A stretch of DNA of 64,000 bases, from contig JBHGNT010000006.1 of NCBI GenBank assembly GCA_043228905.1, positions 15,562,001 through 15,626,000 of the forward strand. Direction: 5' to 3'. Below are positions 11,265 to 23,078 of the stretch, one piece after another. The notes under the pieces are model-generated. The model saw only the letters and a program-made list of their open reading frames with translations. It had not been told where the DNA came from and ran no database searches. A program made the position numbers and the translations under genes. Numbering within the stretch: position 1 is the stretch's first letter; each line of letters begins with the position of its first letter. Source of the DNA: Azolla caroliniana (taxonomy: Eukaryota > Polypodiophyta).

Positions 11265-11922
11265 TTTGCAACCTACGTGTCTTATGTGTTCTTGTCACTT
11301 GCTCTTGTGTGTTTGTGTGCCTTGTGATGAGGGAGCGCTTTGGGCTTGCCTATGCACCTCTCCTCTCCTTTCACAAAGGCATTCAAACTTTTGTGTCTCG
11401 TGTGTAAATCTTGCTTGTGTGTTTGTGTGTCTTGTGATGAGGGAGTGTTCGGACTTGCCTAGGCACCTCTCCTTTCACAAAGGCATTCGAACTTTTTTGT
11501 CTCATGTGTAAATCTTGCTTGTGTGTTCGTGTGTCTTGTGATGGGGGAGCGTTTCGGGCTTGCCTATGCACCTCTCCTTTCACAAAGGCATTCAAACTTT
11601 TGTGTCTCATGTGTAAATCTTGCTTGTGTGTTCGTGTGTCTTGTGATGAGGGAGCGTTCGGACTTGCCTAGGCACCTCTACTTTCACAAAGGCATTCGAA
11701 CTTTTGTGTCTCATGTGTAAATCTTGCTTGTGTGTTCGTGTGTCTTGTGATGAGGGAGTGATTGGACTTGCCTAGGCACCTCTCCTTTCACAAAGGCATT
11801 CAAACTTTTGTGTCTCTTGTGTAAATCTTGCTTGTGTGTTCACATGTCTTTTGACGAAGGGGTGTTCGGGCTTGCCTATGCACCTCTCCTTCTCACAAAG
11901 GAATTCAAACTTCCATGTCTTG
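11265..11922. repeat. ~104 bp tandem array, about six units (left half)
   Basis: Unit starts defined by CTTGTGATGAGGGAG lie at 11321, 11431, 11535, 11640, 11744 and 11848, so spacing is 104-110 bp. Units share GGACTTGCCTAGGCACCTCT and CTTTCACAAAGGCATTC. No coding role is evident. The Tat-like element inserted here; two further diverged units lie at 22250-22440. Confidence 0.92.
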
Positions 11923-11927
11923 TACGT

Positions 11928-12385
11928 TGTTATCCGTTCCCTTGGGTGAACACCTTCGATAGATCTGTGGCTATCGGTATTCAAGGGCGTGGTACGTGAA
12001 GGCTCGTAACAGAGGCGCCGAGGGAGAGATAGTGCTCAGAGAGAAAACACTAACGAGATCTTGACAGGCGTGGGCGGCGCTCAAATCATAGGTATGAATC
12101 AAAGCACAGACACATGGAGCAAACTGGGCACAATTCAGATATATTATTGCGACAGAAGAGATTACAGAACACGGCCTACGGCCGGTGACCTTACAAGATT
12201 AGCTAGTTACGGGGGACTCAGCTAGTGCTTCCGCCTATATTTTTCTTCTCCCCCCTCCTCTGAGGTATTGGTCCTCGTTTAAATAACTTTTCCCCTAATA
12301 CACAGCCGAGCCGTCGGTGACCCGTGATACTCGGACTCGGCGTTTGCTAATTTCCTAATTTTACATTTCTGTCCTCTGGACAACA
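11928..12385 (-). repeat. 3' LTR of Tat-like element
   Basis: 458 bp from TGTTATCCG to GGACAACA. It pairs with the LTR at 21788-22244. The inner border is not a polypurine tract but a primer-site-like motif (GCACGCCCGTGGGAC at 12390-12404). Confidence 0.92.
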
Positions 12386-12682
12386 CCTAGCACGCCCGTG
12401 GGACAAGACCTACGGGCCTACGGCCGTGGGACAAGAACATGGCCTACGGCCGGTGACCTTACAAGATTAGCTAGTTACGGGGGACTCAGCTAGTGCTTCT
12501 GCCTATATTTTTCTTCTCCCCCCTCCTCTGAGGTATTGGTCCTCGTTTAAATAACTTTTCCCCTAATACACAGCCGAGCCGTCGGTGGCCCGTGATACTC
12601 GGACTCGGTCGGCGTTTGCTAATTTCCTAATTTTACATTTCTGTCCTCTGGACAACACCTGGCACGCCCGTGGGACAAGACC
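12386..12682 (-). repeat. partial duplicated LTR plus primer-site-like motif
   Basis: Inside the 3' LTR, a second copy of the last ~220 bp of the LTR (about 12435-12657) is followed again by CCTGGCACGCCCGTGGGAC (12658-12676). A palindromic GGGCCTACGGCCGTGGG stretch joins the two copies. It looks like a recombination or template-switch product. Confidence 0.8.
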
Positions 12683-13043
12683 TTGTCTGTCGGACCCACG
12701 ACTTACAAAATACTAACAATATTACAAAAATTGCCTTTTAGGCGTGATCCTCGTTTCATTCCTCTTTTAAGATGTCGAGGATGTTTTCGGGGTCCGGGGT
12801 GGTGGCAGGGTGGTCTGGTTGCATTGTCGGTGCGGGGGGTTGAGTTTGGTCCGGGGGTATCATATCTTCTCAGGCGTCCACTTCAGGTGCAACCGATTCT
12901 TCTGGTGGGGGTGTGGGTTCGAGGGCGCTGATCTCTACTTCGACTGGATCTGGTACCGTGTGGGCGTCCATGGGATGTCTGTTGGCCGGGGCAAGTTCCT
13001 CCTGTGCCGTGTCCGTGATCTCCTTGCTGGAAGGTTCTTCCTT

Positions 13044-15850
13044 CTACTTTGTGGCCGTTGGAGGGCTGGTTGGGATGGCTGCGAGTCGTTCTCGTTCGAA
13101 GGCTTCTGCTTCCAGGCGAAACAACATCTGACCGTCATTGAAGTCCTCCATTATTTGCTCAATTGCCGCGGTGTGAGATTTTGCCAAGGACTGGTAATCC
13201 TCGGTTAAATCTGCACGCAGGTTTTGTATGCTGGCTTCGTCCATTTTGTAGAAGCCGCGGCCCTCCTTCCGTCGGTTCTCGGCGTCGGTGCGTAAAATAT
13301 GCAATTCGGCAGCTTGGGCTGCCCATTCGTCTCCTGCACGACTTAATGTTTCCTCGACCTTTTTGGTAAGGTGTTGGCGCTGTTTCTCGATCAGTATTCT
13401 GATGCATGTCTCATCCATGCTGGGCTGTGCTCGGATGGCTGCTAATTCCTGTTGTAAGCCGTCGACCTCGGCCTAAAGCTTCTTTGCTCGTAGTTCATAG
13501 ATGGCTTGAGTGTTCTTTGCTTCTGCGGTTACAAGCTGGATAGCCTGCTCGTAACGCTTGGTGAGTTCTTCGGTGGCTTGCTCCCATTCTTTTTGACACG
13601 TGGCCCGGACTTGTTCCCATTCGACAATTTTCTCTTCTTGTAGGGCGAAGTAGGAATCCGATAATTCGTCTTTTTGCTCCGAAAGTAGCTTGCATTTGAT
13701 GAAAAACTCGTCAGCCATTTCTTTAAGGGTCGTACGCTGACTCTGCAGCTCGGCATTCTCTGCGATCATTCTCTCCTCCCGTTAGCGATTTCTTTCCTCC
13801 TGCCGATGGTTCCAGTCTTTCGCATTGTTGAGCGCGGCCTGTAGGTCTAGGACCTCCTTCTCTTTCTTTGCCACTGTGGCTGCGTATTCCTCCAGCTTGC
13901 TTTTGAGTTCGGCTTCTTTGCCCGCGGCTTGCGCTTGTACCCAGCCCAGTGCTTCGTTCTGCTCGTGTATCCTTTGGTCGGCCTGGGCTCTAATCTCGGC
14001 CATCTGCTTGGAAGCTTCTTCTTTTAGGCGAGCCATCGCCTCCTGATGCCGTTGTTGGTGTCTCTCGGTTCGCCGTTGTTCTTCTTTAAGCTCCGCGCGG
14101 TAATCCCGGAGCGGGGGTTCTGTCTGGGTTGCCACCTCCTTGGGTGCACGAGGGGGTGGTATCTCGGTCTTCTCCATGGGCATGGCCGCCTCGGTTGTTG
14201 TGCAGGCATCGACCATTTGTAACGAGTCCGTTTGTGTACTGGCCTGCATCGTCAGGATTGAATCTGTGACGGTGCTTTCATCCATCATTGTTATGCGTGG
14301 AGGGGCTTGGAGGGCCTCGGTGGTCGTGGCCGGAAGGCTCAAGAGTTGTTGTTCCGGCCGGTTTTGCTCCCAGGCTATCAGCTTCTGTTTCGCAGCGTGC
14401 CATAATTCTGTAGCCATCTTAGCCTGTTTTTGGGCTATTTTTATCTTCCGGGCCATGTCTTTGGCTGCCCGCGTAGTGCAATCCAAGTCCCTATATGCCT
14501 CGATAAGGGTCGTGTTCAACTCGGGGACCTCCATGAGGAGAGCGGCCTATTTTGCCTACTTCTTTCTCCCGATTTTTTGTAAAGCCCTGTCCTCCTGGGG
14601 CTCAATTTCACCTATTAGCGCACGTTGAATCATTTTTGTTTCGGCATGCGCTTCCGCCATTCGAGCGGCTGCCACGACTTGGGCTCTAGCGAGGAAGTTG
14701 ACCAGCTCGAATGTCGTACCGAGGCGTAGGAGCGCACTAAATTCATAAGCCTTCGCGGAGAGGTCCTTATACCCGAGGACTTCATCCTCCGAGATCTGCG
14801 TTGTCTGTCCATGCTCGATCTTTCCCTGGTTCAGCGATGCCTCCTCAGGGATGATGGCCAGGTTGCTTTGTCTCACAACTAAGGCTTGCTCCTGTTGTGG
14901 CTCTTTCTGTTCTTCCGAGGACTCGCGGTTGAGTCGTCTTCTCTTGCTCGGCTGTGTTTGGGGTTCCAGGGCCGGTAGTGTCGTTTCCTCCGCCTGCTTC
15001 CTTTTCTGGGGTCGTGATGGTGCAACCTGCTGTGTGTTAGGGCGTGGGCTAGGCCTGGGGAAGTTACCGAGGGGCGTGACGTTGGCTGTCGAATGGTGAC
15101 ATCATCTGCTGTGTTATCCTCCGTGGCTACCTCTGCCTCCCATTCTTGGCAGGTCTCGGAAACTGCCCTTTTTTTGGGGGGTTGGGTGGGTGGTGGTGCA
15201 GATGCGGGGTTTTGGTCGGCGGTAGGAGGTGGAGGCGATGTGGGCTCCTCCCATGCTTCGTGGCTGATGGCAACAAATTTCTCTTTCTGCCTTTGTGGTG
15301 GTAGTGGGGACGTGAGTGTGCGAGGGGAAGGAAGAGAAGAGGGTGGGTATAGAACCATCAAAAAGTGGGTAAGAACAGACAACATCTTCTTACCGGACTG
15401 AAATGAAGCTAAGGCGGCGCGGAGTCCTTCGCCTGTGATGATTCCCCAATCGATTCTATTTCCTTCATACGCCCTGATGATGATGGTTTCTTTGTTTTGC
15501 GGCACGCTCGTTGGGTTCGTATGCACGAACGCATATTCCATTAATATATGAGCAATCTCCCTGAAAGCTCTGTTGGGACCGCCATACGTGCGATATGCTT
15601 TCCCTGAGGCTGAGTACTCACCGAAGTACACTTTCATCTTCGATGCCAGGGGTAGGTCGACCTCATGGTCCCCTCCCCGTTGCAGGTCCAAAACAACCCG
15701 AAGCACGTTGTTGGTGATGGCTTCGGGACAAATACGTTTGGCCACACCTTGGGCATCTAGGTGCGCGGGGGCATCGATGATCTTCAGGTAACCACCCATT
15801 CCTCGTTCCTGGAGCCAGGCGCGGGTTTCTATTGAAGCGGTAAGAGGCAT
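13044..15850 (-). pseudogene. accessory ORF downstream of pol: globular N-terminus plus long coiled coil
   Basis: Read from ATG at 15850 on the minus strand, with one frameshift near 15060 and four stops (three TAG, one TAA), it ends at TAG 13044. In full it would be over 900 residues. Residues 1-170 look globular (SIETRAWLQERGMGGYLKII, YRTYGGPNRAFREIAHILM). A P/S/T-rich and basic linker follows (PPPTQPPKKR). The rest is long heptad-like coiled coil rich in A, E, K, Q and R (13044-14880), ending with DAENRRKEGRGFYKMDEA. I do not recognise the family. It has the same strand as gag-pol and sits where some Tat-lineage elements carry extra 3' ORFs. A homologous piece occurs at 49040-50313. A structural or packaging role is possible but unsupported. 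Confidence 0.7.
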
Positions 15851-16468
15851 GGTGGAGATGGAGAAGGGGTTTGACTATGTGGAAACGTGAAGAAGAGTGA
15901 TGAGGCGAGGGCGAGACAGAGGAGGAACAACAGGAAGGGGAAGTTCAGTAGAGGAGTTATGAGAGCGAAAGAGGGCTTGAGAGCAAGAGCGTTTATAGCG
16001 ATGAGAGCAAGACGGGGTTTCTGAGCTTGAGAGCGATGGAGATTGAGAGTGATAATGAACTTCTGCGTCTGTGCTACGTTTTGGAAACGGTTTTAGTAAC
16101 TTACTCCTAGGGTTTTGTGCCTGAAGCGAATCCTGAAGATTCTGAGTCGTGGGTGTCATAATAAGTGACTAACACCACGTGTCCTGAAGCTAAGTGGGGT
16201 GCTTCTAGTGCTTTGCATGTGCTTAAATAGGTACTAAATGAGTGGTGGCGAGGGGTGCTCCTAAATTTGTGGGTGCCTAGGTGGGTGGTGTAGTTGTAGC
16301 TAATCGGTGGCTAAACTATGGTTAATCCTACCCACTACTACTTTTATTAATTTCAAGAAGGTGGGTGAGTCCTTATTCAGGGGGACATGTGGCCTCCTCC
16401 GTGGTGGTTTCCCGAAACGGGTTGGGTGGTGTAGTGCCTCGATATGGTCGAAGTCGGAACCCATTGGC

Positions 16469-19038
16469 CTAGCTTTTGACAGTGTCGCCAGCGAGTGTGC
16501 CGAGTTGGAACGTCCCGTTGAACTCGTCAATAATCCAGAATGGACCGGTCCACCGAAATCTTAATTTTCCCGGCATAGACCTGAGTCGCGTTTGAAAAAG
16601 AAGAACCGGTTTGCCAATGGTGAGCTCCTTTTCCAGCCCGTGTCGATGTCGATCCACGAAAGCCTTGCGTTGCCGTTGGCGTTGTTCGAGCTAGGCCATA
16701 CTCTCTATCCTATGTTCGCCGAGTTCGAGGAGTTGTTCCAGCTGGTATTGCTTAGATAGGGCCTCGGGGAGCCGTGCTGTGATTTGAACTCGGAGGCTCG
16801 GGACTTGGAACTCGACGGGCATTACGGCTTCTAACCCGAACGCCATTCAAAAGGGGGTTGATTGGATGCTTTTTTTGAAAGTCGTACGATACGCCCACAA
16901 CGTGCTCTGGAGTTTGTCGTCCCAATTGGTCCTATTTTCATTGACGATTTTCTTCAGTATGGTTTGGAGGATTTTATTGGTCAATTCCGCCAAGCCGTTT
17001 GCCTGCGGGTAGTATGGTGTGTTTTTCTTGTGCACCACCGCGTAGTGGTGTGTAAGCTCACGTATTATATGATTGATGAAGTGCCCACCTTGATCACTAA
17101 CGAGCTCGATTGGGCATCCGTAACGGCACCAGAGGTGCTCGTACACAAATTTAGCCGTGGATGCCGCCGTGTTGTCTCGGAGTGCCTTAGCCTCAACCCA
17201 TTTGGTGCAGTAATCCATGGCAACGATAATATACCTATTCCTTGTACGGGCCGCGGGTGGTTTGAAAGGGCCTACAAAATCCAAACCCCATTTTTGAAAT
17301 GGGTCCAACAGAAGAATCGGCTGGTGTGGCATCTGTGATTGTTCCATTGGTTGCCCCAGTCGTTGGCACAAATCGCACTGTCGGCAAAACTCATGAGCAT
17401 CTTTCTTCGTTGTCAGCCACCACAATCCACTTTGCCAAACTTTCCTTGCCGTGGAATCCCCGGCGTAGTGCCCCCCAGCTACTCCCTGGTGGGCTTCCTG
17501 AAGAACGACGTTCTTCTCGAATTGCCGAATCGCTCGGCGCCATATGCCGTCAGAGCCTTTGTGGTAGAGAATGTCCGAGACGAGGCAAAAATTCCGGCTA
17601 CGCACTGCTAGGCGTTTTCTCGTGTCAAGGGGCATGTGCTCGGGAGGTACACCGATAGTGAGAAAATGGGTCATCTCCGTGATCCATTCATCTCCGTTAT
17701 CGTCTAGTATCGTGGTCAGGTTAAATAGGCTGGCGTCCGGTAGCTCGTCGTACGTTGTTTTCGCCGGTTCCCCTGACTCAAGACGGCTGAAGTAGTCGGC
17801 GACGGCATGTTGTACCCCGGGTCGATGCTGAATCTGGAAATCAAACTCTTGTAGTAGGAGCATCCACCGAGCCAACCGTCTGGTGAGGGCTTGTTTATTG
17901 ACCAAATAAAGAAGGGTCGAGTGATCCACGTGAAAGGTAAATTTTCGGCCCAAGAGGTAATGCCAAAATTTAGTGATGCTATAAATCATACCGAGGGCCT
18001 CCTGCTCGGTGGTGGAGTAATTCTTTTCCGCGGTCGAGAGCCGTCGGCTGAAGTAGTACACGGGCCTATACCAATTCGGGGGTGTGCATTGCATCAAGGC
18101 ACTTCCAATGGCGATGTCTGAAGCATCTACGAAGACATGAAACGGTTCGGACCAAACCGGAGACTGGACCACCGGAGCATGTGACAACATTCGTTTCAGG
18201 GTCTGATAGGCCGTGTCCTCGATTGACGTCCATTAGAAGGGTGTAAAGGTGTCGCGAAATCGGCCAGGTGTCATATCATTCGGCTGTGCCACCGGATCTG
18301 TCCCAAAAAACGACTTAGTGCCTTAGCGTTCGAGGGTGCGGTGGCGGTCAGGATTGCCTTTACTTTATCCAAGTCCATAGCAATGCCTTCTTGACTGACA
18401 ATGTGGCCGAGAAGGTTGCCGCTGGTGACTAAGAACGCGCATTTCGCCGGGTTTAAACTCAATCGAGCTTGGCGACATCGGTCCAAGCAGAGTCGTAACT
18501 GGGTCATGTGTTCCCGTCGATGGCCATACACGGCGAAATCGTCGAGAAATACTTGCATGAACGCCGGGATGTAGTCATGAAAGATTTCGGTGATGATGTG
18601 CTGGAACGTAGCCGGCGCCGTTTTTAGACCGAACATCATTACTTCTGCTACAAAAACACCCCATTTCGTGACGAAAGCGGTTTTCTCCTGATCCTCCGGG
18701 TGCATTCTTATCTGGTTATAGCCGTTGAACCCGTCGAGGAAACTGTAGCATTCGTGGCCGGCTACCGTGTTGAGGACGTAGTCCGTGAATGGGAGAGGGA
18801 AACCGTCGGTGACTGTTGCCGCGTTAAGCTTCCGATAGTCGACGCAGACGCGGATTTTTCCGTTCTTCTTTGGGACCACTACGATCGGGCTCAACCACGT
18901 GGCCCGTTTAACAGGGCGAATGAAGCCCACTCGGAGTAGTTTGTCAATTTCCTCTTTGACTTTAGTGGCGTAGTTGGGGTTCATCCTGTAGCGCCTCTGC
19001 TGAACCGGCCGAGTGTCGGGTAAGATGTGAATTTGATG
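16469..19038 (-). pseudogene. Tat-like pol: reverse transcriptase, RNase H, integrase
   Basis: Minus-strand order. RT is at 18984-18271, with motif A in SFLDGFNGYNQI, the catalytic box as FLDD in QVFLDDFAVY, and KNGKIRVCVDYRKLNAATVT upstream. RNase H starts with FHVFVDASDIAIGSAL (about 18140). The integrase zinc-binding region is HQGVAGGHYAG...CRQCDLCQ. The catalytic core is LDFVGPF, SDQGGHF and PYYPQANGLAELTN (about 17300-16950). The C-terminus is near 16657-16469 (GKLRFRWTGPFWIIDEF). Apart from stops at 19039, 18268, ~18232, 16844 and ~16692 the frame is continuous, so decay is light. Catalytic residues look present. Confidence 0.88.
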
Positions 19039-21690
19039 TCAGTAGTATTGAGGATCCAGCCCCTTCATATCGGTGTAAGTCCAAGCGAAAACATCCTGGT
19101 AGTCGGTGAGCAATTTTACGAGGCATGCCCGTTCTCCGGTTGGTAGATTATTGGCAATTTGTAACGTATGGGGATTCTCGTCCGAACCGAGGTTTATTGT
19201 TTCTAGGGTTGATGCTTTCACTCGTTGTGAAATGGCGAGTTCGCGTTCGAAAGCCTCCCAAGCATGACGTACCTCGGCAACTGTGGTTGGATCTGGTTCA
19301 TCTTGGGGTGGTGACTCCTCCGTGACTTCCTCGTCTTTAGATGGCTCGATGGTTGGTAAGGCATTGATTTCGAAGAGAAGGATGATCGTGGGATGATCAT
19401 CTAGGAAGTCATCGACCTCCTCATCGGCAAAACTGTCAAGCATATGGACCCCTTTCGCGTATAACGGCGAAGTGTTGAGGGCGACGGGGACTCGTTCTTC
19501 AGTGATGATTCGGACTTTTGTCTTGCCTCTTCGGAACGAGATCATGTTGCGTTGCCAATGTTGCTTGATATTCGCTGTACACAACCATGGTCGACCTAGT
19601 AACATTGGGTAGGCGCCTTGTGTCTCCAGTCTTAGCACGACGGTCGAGATCGTGAACATGTGGCCTCTGAGTGTGAAGTCGAGATGGCGGATTAAACCAA
19701 TGGGGCGAATGGAGCGGGTGTCGGCCATCCGAAGCCAAAAGGGGCATGGTTCCCATTGATTCAGGCCGAGGTTGAGACACGTTGACTCGCTAATAACGTT
19801 TACGCCGGATCCGCCGTCGATGATGCATCCATGCAAGTCTTGTCCCTTAATGATGATTCGCACGGCTGGGTTCTGAGAATCCATGAGTGGTGGACCGGTT
19901 CCTGCTTCGGTGAGGTGTACCGGTGGCGTCACGGGCTTAGTATTGGCTTGGAGTGCCACCAGGGTGTCCCAAAATCTTGGCATGAGTGGTAACAGTTTAT
20001 GTAGGAGCAGCGAGATGCGGGAGTTGGTAAGAACATCCCATAGTTGGTTGTCCTCCGACGACGTGGATGGTGCCGAGGTTTGTGGTACTTCACTGGGCCC
20101 GTCTCTCATGTCAGTTTGCATGCGTACGACATTATTTTTATTGGCCGTGTCGATCCATTCTTTTGCTGCCTGACGTACTTCATCCTGGATTTGCCACTGA
20201 GTAGTCTGCGCTTTACTCCGGGTAGTGACCGTTTGAACATCGGCCATGATACTGTTCACCGAGAGTGCCTTGCCACGGTTGGTTGTTGGACATTGCGTGG
20301 CATAGTGGCCTGGTTGGTTACATTTAAAACATGTAACGTTGGCCGAGCTGTTGGTGTCCGCTCGGTCTGTGTGTGGAAGCTGTTGTTGTTGATTCTCTGT
20401 CTCGTTTGGTGGTGGGTTGTTCCGAGGTGCGTTGGAGTTGCGCTGGTCATTTTGAGGAGCGTCCTGTCGGCGGTTGTCGTTAGGTCTTCTATTGTTGCGT
20501 GTGTTGCGGTTGCCGTTTCGCCGATCAATGCGGGAGTTCCGTCGATCATACCGTTCGTCGCGATCGTCATCATATCGAGCATAATCGTCGTGTCGGTCAT
20601 CGCAATAATAATCACGGTGGTCATCACGTCGGTAGTCGTCGTCTCGACGCCGTCGATCTGGGGATCGCGGTCGGTCGTTATCCTGGTTTCGGTAGACATA
20701 TCGCTCGTCCTGCCGAGTGTATGTATTTCGTGGCTCGATCTGGTGGACCGGTGCCGCCATAGTGCAGTTCATCATATTATATTCGCACTGCTCAACAGTG
20801 TGACCTCGAGACTGACAGATAAGACACTGTGGTCGGTGGGGACATTCGAGGGCTAGGTGCCCTGATCCTGAACACGCCGTGCATTGGAGGGCTTGGCGAA
20901 AGTGATTGTCCTCTTGGGGAAGAGCGTTTTGCAAGGATGTCATCGACAAGGCTGCGTCGTGCTGGGTCCGATCGAGGGCGAGAACCCACGCTATGACTTG
21001 TTCGATAGTATGGTTGGCGAAATTTGTAAGTGCGAGAGTCGTTCGGAGAGGCTCTCGTAAACTGGATAGGAAAGTGTCCGGTATATGTTGGCCGAGACAT
21101 CATCGGCCACTTTTCTGTAGAGGTCCTGGAACCGGATCGTGAACTACGCGACCGTTTCGTGCGGTTCCTCGCATATAGAGAAGAATTGCCGGAGCAGTTC
21201 CCGTTTAGGCACCTCGCGATGAAAAAGTTCAAGGAACTTTGTGCGCACGATTTGGAAAGTGGTGGCCTCTCCTATTTCGAGGCGAGAGTACCATCGTGCG
21301 GCCGGTCCATCGAGGGAGAGTGTGAACTCGGCAATCTTTGAGGCATCGATCTCGGTTGGCGTGAGGCGGTGCGTTGAGTGGTTGGCCTGCCACGTGGATA
21401 TGAAGGCAAGGATGTGTGACTCCGCATCTGGTCCATCGGTGTATCGTGGGTATGGGTACGGCATGATGTCATACTCTGGGTCTTCTGGTAGCACCGGAAA
21501 AGGGTTTGGTTCCGGTTGATTGACCTACGGAGGGCTCGACGGGGGTTTTGGTGGTGGATCAACTCGCGATCGAGTGTCTGGTGGCAAGGATTGCACTAGG
21601 GAAGCCTCCGATTGCTCGGGAAAGGATTGGTCAGTGACCGCCGAGTCGGAAGTTCCTTCGACTGGCTCAGGGCGTCGGGCGGGTGGCCGA
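19039..21690 (-). pseudogene. Tat-like gag and protease
   Basis: The gag core is at 21494-21144 (SHILAFISTWQANHSTHR, LDGPAARWYSRLEIG), with stops near 21523 (TAG) and 21152 (TAG). A frameshift near 21082 leads into the 636-residue open frame at 20949-19039. That frame holds two adjacent CCHC knuckles (CTACSGSGHLALEC, CLICQSRGHTVEQC), an R/D-rich stretch (residues ~93-170) and a third knuckle (CFKCNQPGHYATQC, ~207-220). Protease has IIDGGSGVNVIS (~376-387), the D-G-G-S form seen in some gypsy lineages instead of DTG/DSG. The frame runs into the start of RT and ends at TGA 19039. Three zinc knuckles and the R/D-rich block suggest nucleic-acid binding by gag. Confidence 0.85.
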
Positions 21691-21766
21691 GACCTCGTGG
21701 TGCGAGAGGGTGCCGTAACGGCGGCTGGTGGTTACCTTCAACGAACTTCGCTGTGCACTCACAGCT

Positions 21767-21785
21767 GTAACCGGGCGTGCCAAAT
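21767..21785 (-). other. primer-site-like motif of Tat-like element
   Basis: On the minus strand TTTGGCACGCCCGGTTACA begins two or three bases inside the 5' LTR. It starts TGG like a tRNA-primed site. I could not name the tRNA. Confidence 0.6.
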
Positions 21786-21787
21786 TG

Positions 21788-22244
21788 TGTTACCTGTTCC
21801 CTTGGGTGAACACCTTCGATAGATCTGCGGCTATCTGTATTCAAGGGCGTGGTACGTGAAGGCTCGTAACAGAGGCGTCGAGGGAGAGACAATGCTCAGA
21901 GAGAAAACATAACGAGATCTTGACAGGCGTGGGCGGCGCTCAAATCATAGGTATGAATCAAAGCACAGACACATGGAGCAAACTGGGCACAATTCAGATA
22001 TATTACTACGACAGAAGAGATTACAGAACACGGCCTACGGCCGGTGACCTTACAAGATTAGCTAGTTACGAGGGACTCAGCTAGTGCTTCCGCCTATATT
22101 TTGCTTCTCCCCCCTCCTCTGAGGTACTGGTCCTCGTTTAAATAACTTTTCCCCTAATACACAGCCGAGCCGTCGGTGGCCCGTGATACTCGGACTCGGC
22201 GTTTGCTAATTTCCTAATTTTACATTTCTGTCCTCTGGACAACA
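21788..22244 (-). repeat. 5' LTR of Tat-like element
   Basis: 457 bp, TGTTACCTG to GGACAACA, about 97% like 11928-12385 by eye. It is followed by target duplication TACGT. Confidence 0.92.
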
Positions 22245-22249
22245 TACGT

Positions 22250-22440
22250 AAGGCTTTTCCTTGTGTGCTCGCTTGTGTGTCTTGTGATTAGGGATTGTTT
22301 CAAGGTTGCCTATGTGCCTCTCCTTTCACAAACACATTAGAAATTTTGTACCTTGTGTGTATTTTGTCTTGTGACTGGGGTTGATTTGGGCTTGCCCATG
22401 CACCTCTCCTTTCACAAAATGATCGAGCAATCATGTTGTG
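22250..22440. repeat. ~104 bp tandem array, diverged units (right half)
   Basis: Two diverged units with CTTGTGTGTCTTGTGA and GCACCTCTCCTTTCACAAA. They continue the array at 11265-11922 across the Tat-like insertion. From 22441 to 22705 nothing further was recognised. Confidence 0.8.
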
Positions 22441-22705
22441 CGTGTGAGCCCTAATTCCTTCAAGTCCATAACCCTGGTGGTTCCACCTCACGATTCACAC
22501 ATAGTGACAAATTTTCGTCACAACGTGGTGTTTGTATGAATTGGCTAAGCCTATGGTGATGGCTTTAGATGCCAAGCCTATGGTGCTGGGTTGAGACTGT
22601 AGAGAGGCTTTTTGAGTCAGCATACCGCATGTGGGTACGTAAAAGAATACGTGTGGAAGCTTGTGTGACACACACAATGCATAGTCGATTATCTGGAATA
22701 GTAAT

Positions 22706-23078
22706 GTTCAACATTTAGGTAAACATAGAGAATGGAGATACACAGTATGAAAGAGAAAGACAGAGAGAGTTGATAACAAAACTTGTTTTAAAAAATAATA
22801 ACACTCTGTACAATGTGCTAAGTGGGCACCCTTTATACAAGTCCTCAAAAGTAGTGACAAGTACTTCAATGCTCATAAATGAGATATTGACACTAACACC
22901 CAAAAATATTCCTATGAAGAATATTGGTCTCAAAGATCTACCAGCTCCCCGCCGATCCGGCCTAGCCAATTGGTCTCCATCCAATCCGGCTCCTGACTTC
23001 TTTAGCCGATCCGGGCCTAACTGACTAGTTTCGACTTCTTCAGTCGATCCGGCCCAAGTTGATCTTGCTCGTTCAACA
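22706..23078 (-). repeat. copia B1 LTR (3' LTR)
   Basis: It ends CGTTCAACA and is followed by CTCCCCGGTTC, a weak polypurine tract on the minus strand. Related to LTRs at 39895-40279 and 47479-47818 through ATACAAGTCC and CCGATCCGGC blocks. The left end is approximate. Confidence 0.6.

Larger units (their letters stand above)
11928..22244 (-). mobile_element. Tat-like Ty3/gypsy LTR retrotransposon, 10.3 kb, full span, decayed
   Basis: The element has LTRs at 11928-12385 and 21788-22244 and a perfect 5 bp target duplication TACGT (11923-11927, 22245-22249). It is read on the minus strand. Order from the 5' LTR: gag with three zinc knuckles, protease, RT, RNase H, integrase, then an extra coiled-coil ORF between integrase and the 3' LTR. 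No chromodomain was seen. Lineage assignment to Tat-like gypsy rests on the RT style (FVDASDIAIGSALMQ, PYYPQANGLAELTNK) and the extra ORF. The LTRs differ at roughly a dozen positions by eye, about 3%. Several stops and one or more frameshifts make it non-autonomous now. Confidence 0.9.

Noticed and set aside
12810-13208. Plus-strand open frame opposite the accessory ORF
   Set aside because: It is a shadow of the minus-strand coiled-coil ORF and 3' region; low-complexity translation with no known domain.
16862-17338. 158-codon plus-strand open frame
   Set aside because: Antisense shadow of the Tat-like integrase.
20044-20856. 270-codon plus-strand open frame, V/I-rich
   Set aside because: It lies antisense to the R/D-rich part of gag; the V/I/S content is the complement of Asp and Arg codons.
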